Below, piece after piece: positions 8,740 to 16,865 of a stretch of 64,000 nucleotides of DNA. Under the pieces are notes generated by a model. That model did not search any database and was not told the origin of the DNA. It saw only the letters and a list, made by a program, of their open reading frames with translations. A program made the position numbers and the translations under genes. Source of the DNA: Polyangiaceae bacterium. GTDB lineage: Bacteria > Myxococcota_A > Polyangia > Polyangiales > Polyangiaceae. How positions within the stretch are numbered: the first letter of the stretch is position 1; every line of letters starts with the position of its first letter. The DNA is taken from positions 226,582 through 290,581 of the forward strand of contig JABFXY010000006.1 in NCBI GenBank assembly GCA_013361525.1, in the 5' to 3' direction.

Positions 8740-11700
8740 ATGAGCGAGCTCCGATTCGATGGACGCGTGGCCATCGTCACCGGCGCCGGCGGCGGCCTCG
8801 GCCGTTCGCACGCCCTTTTGCTGGGCAGCCGTGGCTGTCGTGTCGTCGTCAACGATCTGGGCGGCTCGATGCATGGCGGCGGCGGTGGCGACAAGACGCC
8901 CGCCGAAAAGGTCGTCGCCGAGATCAAAGCGGCCGGCGGCGAGGCGATCGCGAACTACGACTCCGTCGAGAACGGCGACAAGATCGTCCAGGCGGCGATG
9001 GATGCGTTCAAGCGCATCGACATCGTGATCAACAACGCCGGCATCCTCCGCGACACGAGCTTCCAGAAGATGAGCGACGAGGATTGGGACCTCATCTATC
9101 GGGTCCACGTCCTCGGTAGCTACAAGGTCACCAAGGCCGCATGGCCGCACATGCGCGACGCGAAGTTCGGCCGCATCGTGATGACCGCTTCGGCCGCCGG
9201 CATCTACGGCAACTTCGGCCAGGCGAACTACTCGATGGCGAAGATGGGCCTCATCGGCTTCGCCCAGACGCTCGCCCTCGAGGGCAAGAAGAACAACGTC
9301 TTCGTGAACACGATCGCCCCCATCGCGGGCTCGCGCCTCACCGAGACCGTTCTTCCGAAAGAGGTCGTCGATGCGCTCAAGCCCGAGGTCGTCTCGCCGC
9401 TCGTCGCATTCCTCGCGCACGAGAGCTGTCAGGAGACGGGCGGGACGTTCGAGGTCGGCGGCGGCTTCATGGCGAAGCTTCGCTGGGAGCGCGCCCAGGG
9501 CAAGACGTTCGGCAACGGCCGGCCGATCTCGATCGAGAACGTCGAGAAGGCGTTCGGCGATATCACCGGGTTCGGCAAGACCACACATCCCTCGAACATC
9601 AACGAGTCGATGCAGCCGATCCTCGACAACATCAACAAGAAGAGCCTCGGCGGCAACGAGCTCATCGATGTCGACGCGGCGCTCGGCTACGAGTTCCCGC
9701 AGCAACAGACGAGCTACGACGAGCGTGATCTCGCGCTCTACGCCCTCTCGATCGGCGCTGCTGCGAACCCCCTCGACGAAAAAGAGGTCGCGTACGCCTA
9801 CGAGATGAGCCCTCGCGGCTTCCAGCCGTTCCCGACCTATGGCGTCACGCCGGCGATCAAGGCGCTCCTCGATGCGGCTCGCCGCGGTGAGATGGCGCCC
9901 GGCCTGAACTACGGCTTCGAGCGCGTCCTGCACGGCGAGCAGTACATCAACGTGCACAAGCCGCTGCCGCCGAAGGCGAAGCTCACGCACAAGGCGAAGG
10001 TCAAAGAGATCTGGGACAAGGGCAAGAACGCCGTCGTCGTGATGGAGATGAAGAGCTACGACGAGACGGGCGATCTGCTCTTCGAGAACGAGCTGTCGAT
10101 GGTGGTGCGCGGCGCCGGCGGTTGGGGCGGCGAGCGTGGGCCGTCGAGCGATCAGAACACGCCGCCGTCGCGCGAGCCCGATCGCGTCGTCGAGCAGAAG
10201 ATCGATGCGCACCAGGCCCTGCTGTACCGGCTCAACGGCGACTGGAATCCGTTGCACGCGGACCCGAGCTTCGCGAAGAACTTCGGCTTCGAAAAGCCGA
10301 TTCTCCACGGCCTCTGCACGTTCGGCTACGCCGCTCGCCACGCGGTCAACGCGTTCGCCGACGGCGACGCGCGCCTCTTCAAGAGCATCCGCGCGCGTTT
10401 CGCGGACAGCGTGTTCCCGGGCGAGACACTCGTTACCGAGATGTGGAAGGACGGCGACAAAGTCCTCGTCCGCTGCCGCATCAAAGAGCGCGACAAGGTC
10501 GTTCTCTCGAACGCCGCAGTCGAGCTCTACAAAGAGATCCCCAAGCCGAAGGCCAAGCCCGCCGCTGCTCCTGCGGCCGCTGCTGCGCCGGCTGCTGCAT
10601 CGGGCGGCGCGGGTGAAGTCACGAGCAAGTTGCTCTTCGACGTCATCGGCTTCTACGTCGAGAAGAACCCGGACATGGCCGGGCAAATCAAGACGAGCTT
10701 CCAGTTCAAGCTCACGAGCCCGGGTAGCTCGTATTACATCGATTTGAAGACGCCGCCGGGCAAGGTCGCCGCGGGTGATCTCGCGGGCGCGGACGTCACG
10801 CTGGAGCTCAGCGACGCCGACTTCATCGGCATGGCGACCGGCAAGCTCAACCCGCAGAAGCTCTACTTCGGCGGGCAGCTGAAGATCTCGGGCAACGTGA
10901 TGGCCTCGCAGAAGCTCGAGTTCTTGAAGAAGATGGACGGGCAGAAGCTGCTCGCGCAGATGGCCGCAGAAGGACGCCTCCCGCAAGGTGCAGGCGCACC
11001 GAGCGCGGCGCCTGCGGCGGTGCCTGCGGGCGCGCCCGACAAGCTCGCGGCCGCCGACATCTTCGTCGCCATCCGCGACTCCATCGAGAAGAACGCGGAC
11101 CTCGCCGGCCAAATCAAGACGAGCTTCCAGTTCAGGCTCAAGAACCCGGACAGCGCGTACTACATCGATTTGAAGAGCGCGCCGGGCAAGGTCGAAGCGG
11201 GTGAGCTCGCGTCGCCGGACGTCACGCTCGATCTCAGCGACGAGGACTTCCTCGCGATGACGACCGGCGGCGCCGACGCGCAGAAGCTCTACTTCGCGGG
11301 CAAGCTGAAAATCGGTGGGAACGTGATGGCTTCGCAGAAGCTCATGTTCCTGAAGAAGGTCGATCCGAAGTCGGCGACCGACGCGATCGCGAAGGCGCGC
11401 TCGGCGGGCGGCGGTGGTGCAGCAGCGGCGGCAGCGCCCGCAGCCGCGAAGAAGGCGCACGCTCCGGTGATCATGAAGGCGCTCGGCGAGCGCTTCACGA
11501 AGGAGCCCGCGCTCGCGAGCGAGGTCGGCGCGATCATCGCGTTCAAGGTCGACGGAACGACGTACGTCGTCGACGCGACGCGGAGCCCCGGCACGGTGCT
11601 GGAGGGCGACGCGAAGGCGGCGAACGCCGTGCTCACGCTATCGGACGACGATTTGGCGGAGCTCACGAAGGGCGGCGATGCGCGGGCGTTGTTCCAGAAG

Positions 11701-11772
11701 GGCAAGCTCCGCGTCGACGGCGACGTGCGGCTCGCTCATCGGATTGGTTTTCTCAAAGGCCTCGCAAGCTGA
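8740..11772 (+). CDS. Multifunctional SDR / MaoC hydratase / triple SCP2 protein (peroxisomal MFE-2-like)
   Basis: A 1010-residue fusion starting at the ATG at 8740, six codons inside the longest frame, because GGAGGAGG precedes it. Residues 1-300 are a short-chain dehydrogenase: VTGAGGGLGRS for NAD binding, NNAG, and a Ser151/Tyr164/Lys168 triad (YSMAK). Residues about 320-595 are a double hot-dog MaoC/hydratase-2 region with YRLNGDWNPLHADPSFA and GFEKPILHGL. Three SCP2 sterol-carrier domains follow at about 627-737, 768-877 and 907-1010, joined by Ala-rich linkers. The architecture matches eukaryotic MFE-2 (3-hydroxyacyl-CoA dehydrogenase plus R-specific enoyl-CoA hydratase) but has three SCP2 domains rather than one. 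It should act on bulky or branched acyl-CoAs. A thiolase gene follows 43 bp downstream. Confidence 0.92.
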   Translation: MSELRFDGRVAIVTGAGGGLGRSHALLLGSRGCRVVVNDLGGSMHGGGGGDKTPAEKVVAEIKAAGGEAIANYDSVENGDKIVQAAMDAFKRIDIVINNAGILRDTSFQKMSDEDWDLIYRVHVLGSYKVTKAAWPHMRDAKFGRIVMTASAAGIYGNFGQANYSMAKMGLIGFAQTLALEGKKNNVFVNTIAPIAGSRLTETVLPKEVVDALKPEVVSPLVAFLAHESCQETGGTFEVGGGFMAKLRWERAQGKTFGNGRPISIENVEKAFGDITGFGKTTHPSNINESMQPILDNINKKSLGGNELIDVDAALGYEFPQQQTSYDERDLALYALSIGAAANPLDEKEVAYAYEMSPRGFQPFPTYGVTPAIKALLDAARRGEMAPGLNYGFERVLHGEQYINVHKPLPPKAKLTHKAKVKEIWDKGKNAVVVMEMKSYDETGDLLFENELSMVVRGAGGWGGERGPSSDQNTPPSREPDRVVEQKIDAHQALLYRLNGDWNPLHADPSFAKNFGFEKPILHGLCTFGYAARHAVNAFADGDARLFKSIRARFADSVFPGETLVTEMWKDGDKVLVRCRIKERDKVVLSNAAVELYKEIPKPKAKPAAAPAAAAAPAAASGGAGEVTSKLLFDVIGFYVEKNPDMAGQIKTSFQFKLTSPGSSYYIDLKTPPGKVAAGDLAGADVTLELSDADFIGMATGKLNPQKLYFGGQLKISGNVMASQKLEFLKKMDGQKLLAQMAAEGRLPQGAGAPSAAPAAVPAGAPDKLAAADIFVAIRDSIEKNADLAGQIKTSFQFRLKNPDSAYYIDLKSAPGKVEAGELASPDVTLDLSDEDFLAMTTGGADAQKLYFAGKLKIGGNVMASQKLMFLKKVDPKSATDAIAKARSAGGGGAAAAAAPAAAKKAHAPVIMKALGERFTKEPALASEVGAIIAFKVDGTTYVVDATRSPGTVLEGDAKAANAVLTLSDDDLAELTKGGDARALFQKGKLRVDGDVRLAHRIGFLKGLAS

Positions 11773-11815
11773 GCGCTTGTCGGCGGACTGCTAAGGATCA
11801 CGGAAGGAGCACACC

Positions 11816-12994
11816 ATGGGTCGTCGAGTAAACGTGATTGGCGTCGGCATGACGAAGTTCGCGAAGCCGGGCGCGAGCGAGGACTACCACGTGATGGCCA
11901 CCGAGGCCGGACGCGCGGCGCTGAAGGACGCCGGCGTCGACTACACGAAGATCGAGCAGGCTTTTGCGGGCTACGTCTACGGCGACAGCACGTGCGGGCA
12001 GCGCGCGGTCTACGACCTCGGCTTGACGGGCATCCCGATCTTCAACGTGAACAACAACTGCTCGACGGGCTCCACGGCGCTCATGCTCGGCCGCCAAGCG
12101 GTCGAGGGCGGCGCGGAGTGTGTGCTCGTCGTCGGCTTCGAGAAGATGGAAAAGGGCGCGCTCGGATCGAAGTTCAACGACCGAACGAACCCGCTCGAGT
12201 TCCACGTCAACGTGATGAACAAGGTGCAGGGCTTCACGTCGGCGCCGCCCGCCGCGCAGATGTTCGGTGGTGCGGGCCGCGAGTACCGCTGGAAGTACGG
12301 CACGAAAAAAGAGACCTTCGCGAAGATCAGCGAGAAGGCGCGCGCCCACGCGTCGAACAACCCGCTCGCGATCTTCAACCAGCGCCTCAGCGTCGAGGAG
12401 ATCATGGCCTCCGAAGAGGTCTTCGATCCCCTCACCCGCTTCCAGTGCTGCCCGCCGACCTGCGGCGCCGCCGCCGCGATCCTCTGCAGCGACGACTTCG
12501 CGAAGAAACACGGCCTCGCGACGCCGGTGTACATCGCGGCGCAAGCGATGGCGACCGATCTGCCCTCGAGCTTCGGCGAAGAGAGCATGATCAAGATGGT
12601 CGGCTACGACATGGCGAAGCGCGCCGCCGATCAGGTCTACGAGAAATCAGGCCTCGGCCCGAAGGACGTGAACGTCGTCGAGCTGCACGACTGCTTCACC
12701 GCGAACGAGCTCCTCACCTACGAAGCGCTCGGTCTCTGCGGCGAAGGTGAAGCCGAGAAGTTCATCTGGGACGGCGCCAACACCTACGGCGGCAAGGTCG
12801 TGACGAACCCTTCGGGCGGTCTCCTCTCGAAGGGCCATCCCCTCGGCGCGACCGGCGTCGCCCAATGCGCCGAGCTCGTCTGGCAGCTCCGCGGCCAAGC
12901 CGACAAGCGCCAAGTCCCCAACGCGAAGGTCGCGCTGCAGCACAACATCGGCCTCGGCGGCGCAGCCGTCGTGACGATGTACCGAAGCGCTTAG
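11816..12994 (+). CDS. SCP-x-type thiolase / lipid-transfer thiolase
   Basis: A 392-residue thiolase-superfamily protein preceded by GGAAGGAG. The nucleophile Cys82 lies in [14 protein letters not shown]; the second set of active-site residues is in [18 protein letters not shown], and [14 protein letters not shown] supplies the C-terminal motif. The NNNCSTGS and HDCF patterns are those of SCP-x/sterol-carrier thiolases rather than FadA. It should catalyse the thiolytic step of beta-oxidation for the products of the upstream multifunctional enzyme, with which it is co-directional and only 43 bp apart. Substrate is unknown; sterol side chains or methyl-branched fatty acids are what this pair handles in eukaryotes and actinobacteria. 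Confidence 0.93.
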   Translation: MGRRVNVIGVGMTKFAKPGASEDYHVMATEAGRAALKDAGVDYTKIEQAFAGYVYGDSTCGQRAVYDLGLTGIPIFNVNNNCSTGSTALMLGRQAVEGGAECVLVVGFEKMEKGALGSKFNDRTNPLEFHVNVMNKVQGFTSAPPAAQMFGGAGREYRWKYGTKKETFAKISEKARAHASNNPLAIFNQRLSVEEIMASEEVFDPLTRFQCCPPTCGAAAAILCSDDFAKKHGLATPVYIAAQAMATDLPSSFGEESMIKMVGYDMAKRAADQVYEKSGLGPKDVNVVELHDCFTANELLTYEALGLCGEGEAEKFIWDGANTYGGKVVTNPSGGLLSKGHPLGATGVAQCAELVWQLRGQADKRQVPNAKVALQHNIGLGGAAVVTMYRSA

Positions 12995-13023
12995 CGCGCT
13001 GCGGCGTCCGAAGTCGAGATAGG

Positions 13024-13044
13024 GGGCGCGCCTTCGGCGCGCCC
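13024..13044 (+). terminator. Terminator-like hairpin after the thiolase gene
   Basis: GGGCGCGCC (13024-13032), loop TTC, GGCGCGCCC (13036-13044): a perfect 9-bp GC stem 30 bp after the thiolase stop. It has no T-run, as is usual for hairpins in very GC-rich genomes. It fits a transcript end between this operon and the convergent small gene at 13210. Confidence 0.6.
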
Positions 13045-13066
13045 GAGGGCGCCGAGAGAGGAAGAG

Positions 13067-13194
13067 GGCGCCAAGGCGTTTTCAGATTTGTGCGCCGACG
13101 CGTTCTAGCGCAACACCGGCGACCAGGACGCCGAGGCGCGAGACAGCTGAAATATCCCTCCGTCTTCCTCCTTCTGCCCTTGGCGCCCTTGGCG
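13067..13194. repeat. Imperfect inverted pair of GGCGCCAAGG-type repeats
   Basis: AGGGCGCCAAGGCG at about 13067-13080 is mirrored by CTTGGCGCCCTTGGCG at about 13179-13194, leaving about 100 nt between. The remainder of 12995-13209 holds no recognisable gene. The repeat could be a dispersed intergenic element or simply part of a bidirectional terminator region. Confidence 0.35.
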
Positions 13195-13209
13195 ACCCCT
13201 CTGGTTTCC

Positions 13210-13551
13210 TCAGGGCGCGGCGGATGCCGACGGTGCAGCGGAAACCGACGGCGCTGGCGCGGCGGATGACGATGCGGGGGCAGATGCGCTCGGCGTGGCG
13301 GAGGGGGGGCGCATGAGCTCTTCTTCGGCTCGTTTCGTCGCTTCGTCGTCGAGGCCGAGGATTGGCGCTCGCTCTTCTTTCGGCGTGACGTTGCCGGCTT
13401 GCGGCTTCATCACGTCGAGGATGACCCACGTGCCACCGATTGCGATGGCGGCGGCGATCGCGATGATCGACCACGGTACGGGGCGACGCTCCGGATTCGG
13501 CTCTGCAGCGGGGGACGACGGCTTCACGGATGCGCCCATAGAGGTAGCCAT
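13210..13551 (-). CDS. Small single-pass membrane protein, Ser/Ala/Pro-rich C-terminus
   Basis: A 113-residue protein. About 28 residues of Pro/Ser-rich cytoplasmic tail precede one transmembrane segment (WSIIAIAAAIAIGGTWVIL), followed by KPQAGNVTPKEERAPILGLDDEATKRAEEEL, a short amphipathic stretch, and a C-terminal 45-residue tail made almost entirely of Ser, Ala and Pro. The opposite strand is also open here but gives a less protein-like sequence. The layout (short cytoplasmic N-terminus, one TM, disordered tail) resembles many small myxobacterial membrane proteins without assigned function. It is divergent from the transporter gene at 13675. Confidence 0.6.
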   Translation of the reverse strand: MATSMGASVKPSSPAAEPNPERRPVPWSIIAIAAAIAIGGTWVILDVMKPQAGNVTPKEERAPILGLDDEATKRAEEELMRPPSATPSASAPASSSAAPAPSVSAAPSASAAP

Positions 13552-13588
13552 TGGGGTAGAACGGGTAGCACGAGCATGCTACGAACGT

Positions 13589-13658
13589 GTCACCGCTGGC
13601 GGTGACGTCGGCTGAGCGAGTTGTACTCGCGGATCCGTAGCCGCGCCCGTCGCGGGCG
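13589..13658 (+). promoter_or_regulatory. Two hairpins in the leader of the nickel/cobalt transporter gene
   Basis: GTCACCGC-TG-GCGGTGAC at 13589-13606 is a near-continuous 8-bp-arm palindrome, and CGCCCG-TCG-CGGGCG at 13644-13658 is a 6-bp hairpin. Both lie between the divergent starts at 13551 and 13675. The first looks like a dimeric-repressor operator (metal-responsive regulators often use such sites); the second could be a leader hairpin. No known metal riboswitch was recognised. Confidence 0.4.
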
Positions 13659-13674
13659 TCTCGAACTCTGCGTG

Positions 13675-14379
13675 ATGACGAACCTTCTGCCCGTCCTTTC
13701 GCTCGGCTTTGCCCTCGGCGTAACGCACGCCGCGGACGCGGACCACGTCGTTGCCGTCTCCACGATGGTCGGCGACCGCGGTCCGAACGCGGTACCGAAA
13801 GGCGCTCGCGCCCGCGCGTTCGCGACGGCCGCTCGCATCGGCACGTTTTGGGGCGCGGGACACACGTCGTCGGTGCTCCTCGCGGGCGGCGCGATCATCG
13901 CGTTTCGCCTGGTCGTGCCGCCGACGCTCGGCATGACGTTGGAGCTCCTCGTGTCGGTGATGCTCGTCGCGCTCGGCATCTCGAGCCTTCGCCGTGCGCG
14001 CCGCGCAGCGTCGGAGAAGACTTCCACCGAAGGGACGAGCGAAAATCGCGGTCTTCGAAGCTTCGGGGTCGGCGCCATGCACGGCCTCGCCGGGAGCGCG
14101 GCGGTCGCGCTGGGCATCTTGTCGCAGACGCCGAGCGCGCTCGCCGGCATCGGCTATCTCGCGTGTTTCGGCGTCGGCACGCTCGTGGGCATGTTGCTGC
14201 TGACGACGGTGATGGCCCTGCCGCTCGCGGTCGCGAGCCACAAGATCGGGCGCGCGCTTCATGTCGCCGCGGGCGTCGCTTCGATCGGCGTCGGGCTGGT
14301 TCTCTTCGCGACGATCGGTCACGAGCTCCTCGCCCACACGCTCGGCTGGGACTCGATCAGCTCTGCACCGACGCGCTGA
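13675..14379 (+). CDS. Nickel/cobalt transporter family (NiCoT/NicO-like) membrane protein
   Basis: A 234-residue polytopic inner-membrane protein. I start at the ATG at 13675 (a GTG sits just before it); upstream residues are Arg-rich and not membrane-like. The first helix contains THAADADHVVAVSTM, in which His18, Asp23 and His24 form the HX4DH signature of the nickel/cobalt permease family. GAGHTSSVLLAGG and AMHGLAGSAAV are further conserved helices. At least six hydrophobic segments are visible. It should import or export Ni2+ or Co2+. Its 3' end overlaps the convergent regulator gene by 23 bp, so the two transcripts would be antisense at their ends. Confidence 0.8.
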   Translation: MTNLLPVLSLGFALGVTHAADADHVVAVSTMVGDRGPNAVPKGARARAFATAARIGTFWGAGHTSSVLLAGGAIIAFRLVVPPTLGMTLELLVSVMLVALGISSLRRARRAASEKTSTEGTSENRGLRSFGVGAMHGLAGSAAVALGILSQTPSALAGIGYLACFGVGTLVGMLLLTTVMALPLAVASHKIGRALHVAAGVASIGVGLVLFATIGHELLAHTLGWDSISSAPTR

Positions 14380-15199
14380 TCGTCGAGCCGGGCGCGGCTT
14401 GGGCCATCGATCGCAGCGCCTCCGCGGTGGCGCGATCGGCCGGGTGATACGACTCGATCGCCACCTCTTGCGCGGTCACGTCGAGCGGCGTCCCGATCGT
14501 CGTCAGCATCGTAAACAGCCGCAGATCGACGCCATTGTTTCGCAGATGCACGATCGCGAACGGTAGGCCCACCTCGATATCGAAACCGCGCCCGATATCG
14601 CCGAGCCCTTCGTACGCCGTCACTTCAGCGAGAAGATTCGAGAGCTCCGGCGAAGGTCGATGCGCGACGTCGTGACGAAGCCGCGCAATCATCTGCCGCG
14701 CGAGGCTCTCCCAGCCGACGATCGCAGGGCGCAGTCCTTCTGGATGCAGAATGCCGCGCAGAAGATTGCCCGTTACCTCCGGCGGGACCGTTCGACCTGC
14801 GGTCGCCCAGGCGAACAGGCGCATCGCGCCTTGGTTCATCTTCAGGATGTCGTGCGACCGGTTGATCGCGAGCGCGCCGAACGGCTCGTGTGCGGCAAGC
14901 AGGTGATCGAGCGCCTTCGTCACGTACTCCAGCTCGACGTCCTCGAGGCTGTGGTGCGCGTAGACCGGCGCGAAGCCAGCCGCGACGAGCAGCTCGTTGC
15001 GCTCGCGCAGGGGCAGGTCCATCGCGCTCGCGAGATACAGCACCATCTCGCGGCTCGGCGCCGAGCGGCCCGTCTCGAGGAAGCTCAGGTGGCGCGGCGA
15101 GACCTCGGCATCGAACGCGAGCCGCTCCTGGCTCAAGCCGACGTGGTTCCGGAATTTCCGGAGAAGAGGGCCAAACCGCAAGCTCGCAACGTCGACCAT
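14357..15199 (-). CDS. XRE-family regulator with MmyB-like ligand-binding domain
   Basis: A 280-residue transcription factor. The N-terminal ~75 residues are a Cro/C1-type helix-turn-helix: GPLLRKFRNHVGLSQERLA, then VSPRHLSFLETGRSAPSREMV. From about residue 95 the MmyB-like domain begins, with PFGALAINRSHDILKMNQGAMRLF, NLLRGILHPEGL and a C-terminal FTMLTTIGTPLDVTAQEVAIESYHPAD motif typical of the family. MmyB-type domains bind fatty-acid-like ligands in related proteins, so a lipid-responsive role is possible. It is divergent from the DUF2834 gene at 15284 (84 bp between starts) and convergent with the metal transporter. Confidence 0.88.
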   Translation of the reverse strand: MVDVASLRFGPLLRKFRNHVGLSQERLAFDAEVSPRHLSFLETGRSAPSREMVLYLASAMDLPLRERNELLVAAGFAPVYAHHSLEDVELEYVTKALDHLLAAHEPFGALAINRSHDILKMNQGAMRLFAWATAGRTVPPEVTGNLLRGILHPEGLRPAIVGWESLARQMIARLRHDVAHRPSPELSNLLAEVTAYEGLGDIGRGFDIEVGLPFAIVHLRNNGVDLRLFTMLTTIGTPLDVTAQEVAIESYHPADRATAEALRSMAQAAPGSTISASVQS

Positions 15200-15283
15200 G
15201 GCAACAACGTACAGGGCGGACGGCCGGGCGTCCTTTACCTCTCAGGTCATGGAGGTCATGGCGCGCGCCGCCATGTTGTCGGC

Positions 15284-15625
15284 ATGAACATCAAACGACT
15301 CCTCGCCGCCGCCGCCGTCCTCCTCGCCTTCGGCGCGTACACGATGCTCGTCGTCGTTCGGTTCGGGTACTTCGGCTTCGTTACGCTCTCGCTGCGCGAG
15401 CCGTGGGCGATGCAGATGCTGCTCGACCTGGTAATCGCGCTCGGCTTCGCTTCGACGTTCGTCGTGCGCGACGCCAAGAAGCACGGCCTCGCCGCCTGGC
15501 CGTGGATCGCCCTGTCGATCCCGCTCGGCTCGGTCTCGCTGCTTTCGTACCTGGTCTTTCGCGAGGTTCGAAAAGCAAGCGGCCGCGCCTCGGATCGAAG
15601 CGCGGCCCTCGTCAGCCAACCGTGA
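15284..15625 (+). CDS. DUF2834-type membrane protein
   Basis: A 113-residue membrane protein starting at the ATG at 15284. Three hydrophobic segments are visible: LLAAAAVLLAFGAYTMLVVV, LLDLVIALGFASTFVV and WPWIALSIPLGSVSLLSYLVF. The order 'YT..., D...a..., Rdak+.g...W.w......GS...l.Y' fits the small DUF2834 family, whose function is not known. It stands divergently from the MmyB-type regulator and may be its target, which is the usual arrangement for such regulators. It converges on the gene at 15633 with only 7 bp between stops. Confidence 0.7.
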   Translation: MNIKRLLAAAAVLLAFGAYTMLVVVRFGYFGFVTLSLREPWAMQMLLDLVIALGFASTFVVRDAKKHGLAAWPWIALSIPLGSVSLLSYLVFREVRKASGRASDRSAALVSQP

Positions 15626-15632
15626 CGACGCG

Positions 15633-16754
15633 TCAGATCGGCTGCGTACGCTCTTTGCCGGACCAGCCGTGGCTGACACTGACGACCGGCTTCGTGTCCT
15701 GGCTCATCCAGCTGCTGCTCACGCCGATGCGCATCGGCCGAACCTTCGCTTCGCGCTGGCCGAACACGCCGGAGTCCGGGGCGACCTTTCCTTGTAGCGA
15801 CGAAAGGAAGCCCCCACCTGCCTGGTCGTCGCCGGTGTCGATGTCGACGATGTCGAGCAGCGCCTCGAGCTGAACGACGGCGCTGGTCGACACGTCTTTG
15901 CCCGTCTTCATCGAGAAAACGACCGGGCAAGCCTCCTGCGCGCTGACGACGTGCGCGCCGTTCACCGTGACCATCAGCGGCCCGAAGAAGAAGCGCTCCT
16001 TTTCGTGCTTCTCGCGACGAATGAGGAACGTCACGTTGTCGTTGTCTTTGCTTCCCCAGACCTTCACCCGACCCGGCAGCTCTTTCAGCAGCTGGAACGC
16101 GACCGTCTGCTTGCTGTGGAGCCGCACGCCCATCGTCTCGGCGTCGACGTACGCGAGCTTCACCTCGTACTCGAGGCGATCCTTGTCTTCTTTCACGATG
16201 CGGTCGGAGCGAACCAGGTTGACGCTGCCGTAGTTCGGCGAGCCGGGGTAGCTCTGCTTCGAGTAGTTCTGCACGTTGGTCGACGTACCGAGGCTCGCCG
16301 ACCAGTTCACGTCCGAGGTGTTGTTCGGGTACGCGGACATGAAGCAGGTCGGCTTCGAGGACATCTCCTGACCGCTGTTGCGCGCGGTCGCCTCCTCTTG
16401 CGAGGCGTAGACCATCGCGTAGGTCGGGCCCTGGGTCGCGTACTTGTAGTGCGCCGGAATCTCCACGTAGAAGCCGTCGACCTTCTCGGTCGCGGGGATG
16501 CTCTTCGGAAGGTTCGCCTGCTTCGGCATCTCGAGCTTGCCCTTCGGCAGCCGGTCGTAGACGTCGGTTGCGCCGAGCATTGGGGCGCTCGATGTCGAGG
16601 CGGTGGTGGAAGCCGTCGACGCGGCCGGTGCGCTCGCCGCCTTCTCCGTCTTTGCAGGAGCGGGCTTCGCGGGCGGGGGCGAATCCGCCGACGCCAACGA
16701 GGTGATCCCAACGATCGAAACCATGCCCATCGCAGCGAAAACCCGCCTAGCCAT
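15633..16754 (-). CDS. Secreted protein of unknown function
   Basis: A 373-residue exported protein. A Sec signal peptide (MARRVFAAMGMVSIVGITSLASA, cleavage near Ala-Ser-Ala-Asp) leads into a 35-residue Ala/Pro/Lys/Thr-rich linker. The globular part begins near LPKGKLEMPKQANLPKSIP. I recognise no domain: it contains conserved-looking aromatic segments such as FYVEIPAHYKYATQGPTYAMVYAS and a late GFLSSLQGK. There are few cysteines and no catalytic signature. It is followed on the same strand, upstream, by the beta-propeller/cytochrome lipoprotein gene, 111 bp away. Confidence 0.65.
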   Translation of the reverse strand: MARRVFAAMGMVSIVGITSLASADSPPPAKPAPAKTEKAASAPAASTASTTASTSSAPMLGATDVYDRLPKGKLEMPKQANLPKSIPATEKVDGFYVEIPAHYKYATQGPTYAMVYASQEEATARNSGQEMSSKPTCFMSAYPNNTSDVNWSASLGTSTNVQNYSKQSYPGSPNYGSVNLVRSDRIVKEDKDRLEYEVKLAYVDAETMGVRLHSKQTVAFQLLKELPGRVKVWGSKDNDNVTFLIRREKHEKERFFFGPLMVTVNGAHVVSAQEACPVVFSMKTGKDVSTSAVVQLEALLDIVDIDTGDDQAGGGFLSSLQGKVAPDSGVFGQREAKVRPMRIGVSSSWMSQDTKPVVSVSHGWSGKERTQPI

Positions 16755-16865
16755 GTCCCGTCCACCTCACGTTGAGCGCGTCTGCCGCGCGAGCCAAGAA
16801 TCAGAAACAAGGCGCGGGCGCGGGGCTCTCGACCCACACGCCCGCCTGCACCACCCGAACAGCGA

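Noticed and set aside
8560..11460. Very long open frame (966 residues) on the minus strand opposite the multifunctional enzyme gene
   Set aside because: Arg/Ala/Leu-rich translation with no domains; it is the complement of a strongly conserved gene and reflects third-position GC bias.
13295..13615. Plus-strand frame of 106 residues opposite the small membrane-protein gene
   Set aside because: Less convincing than the minus-strand protein, which has a clear transmembrane segment and tail.
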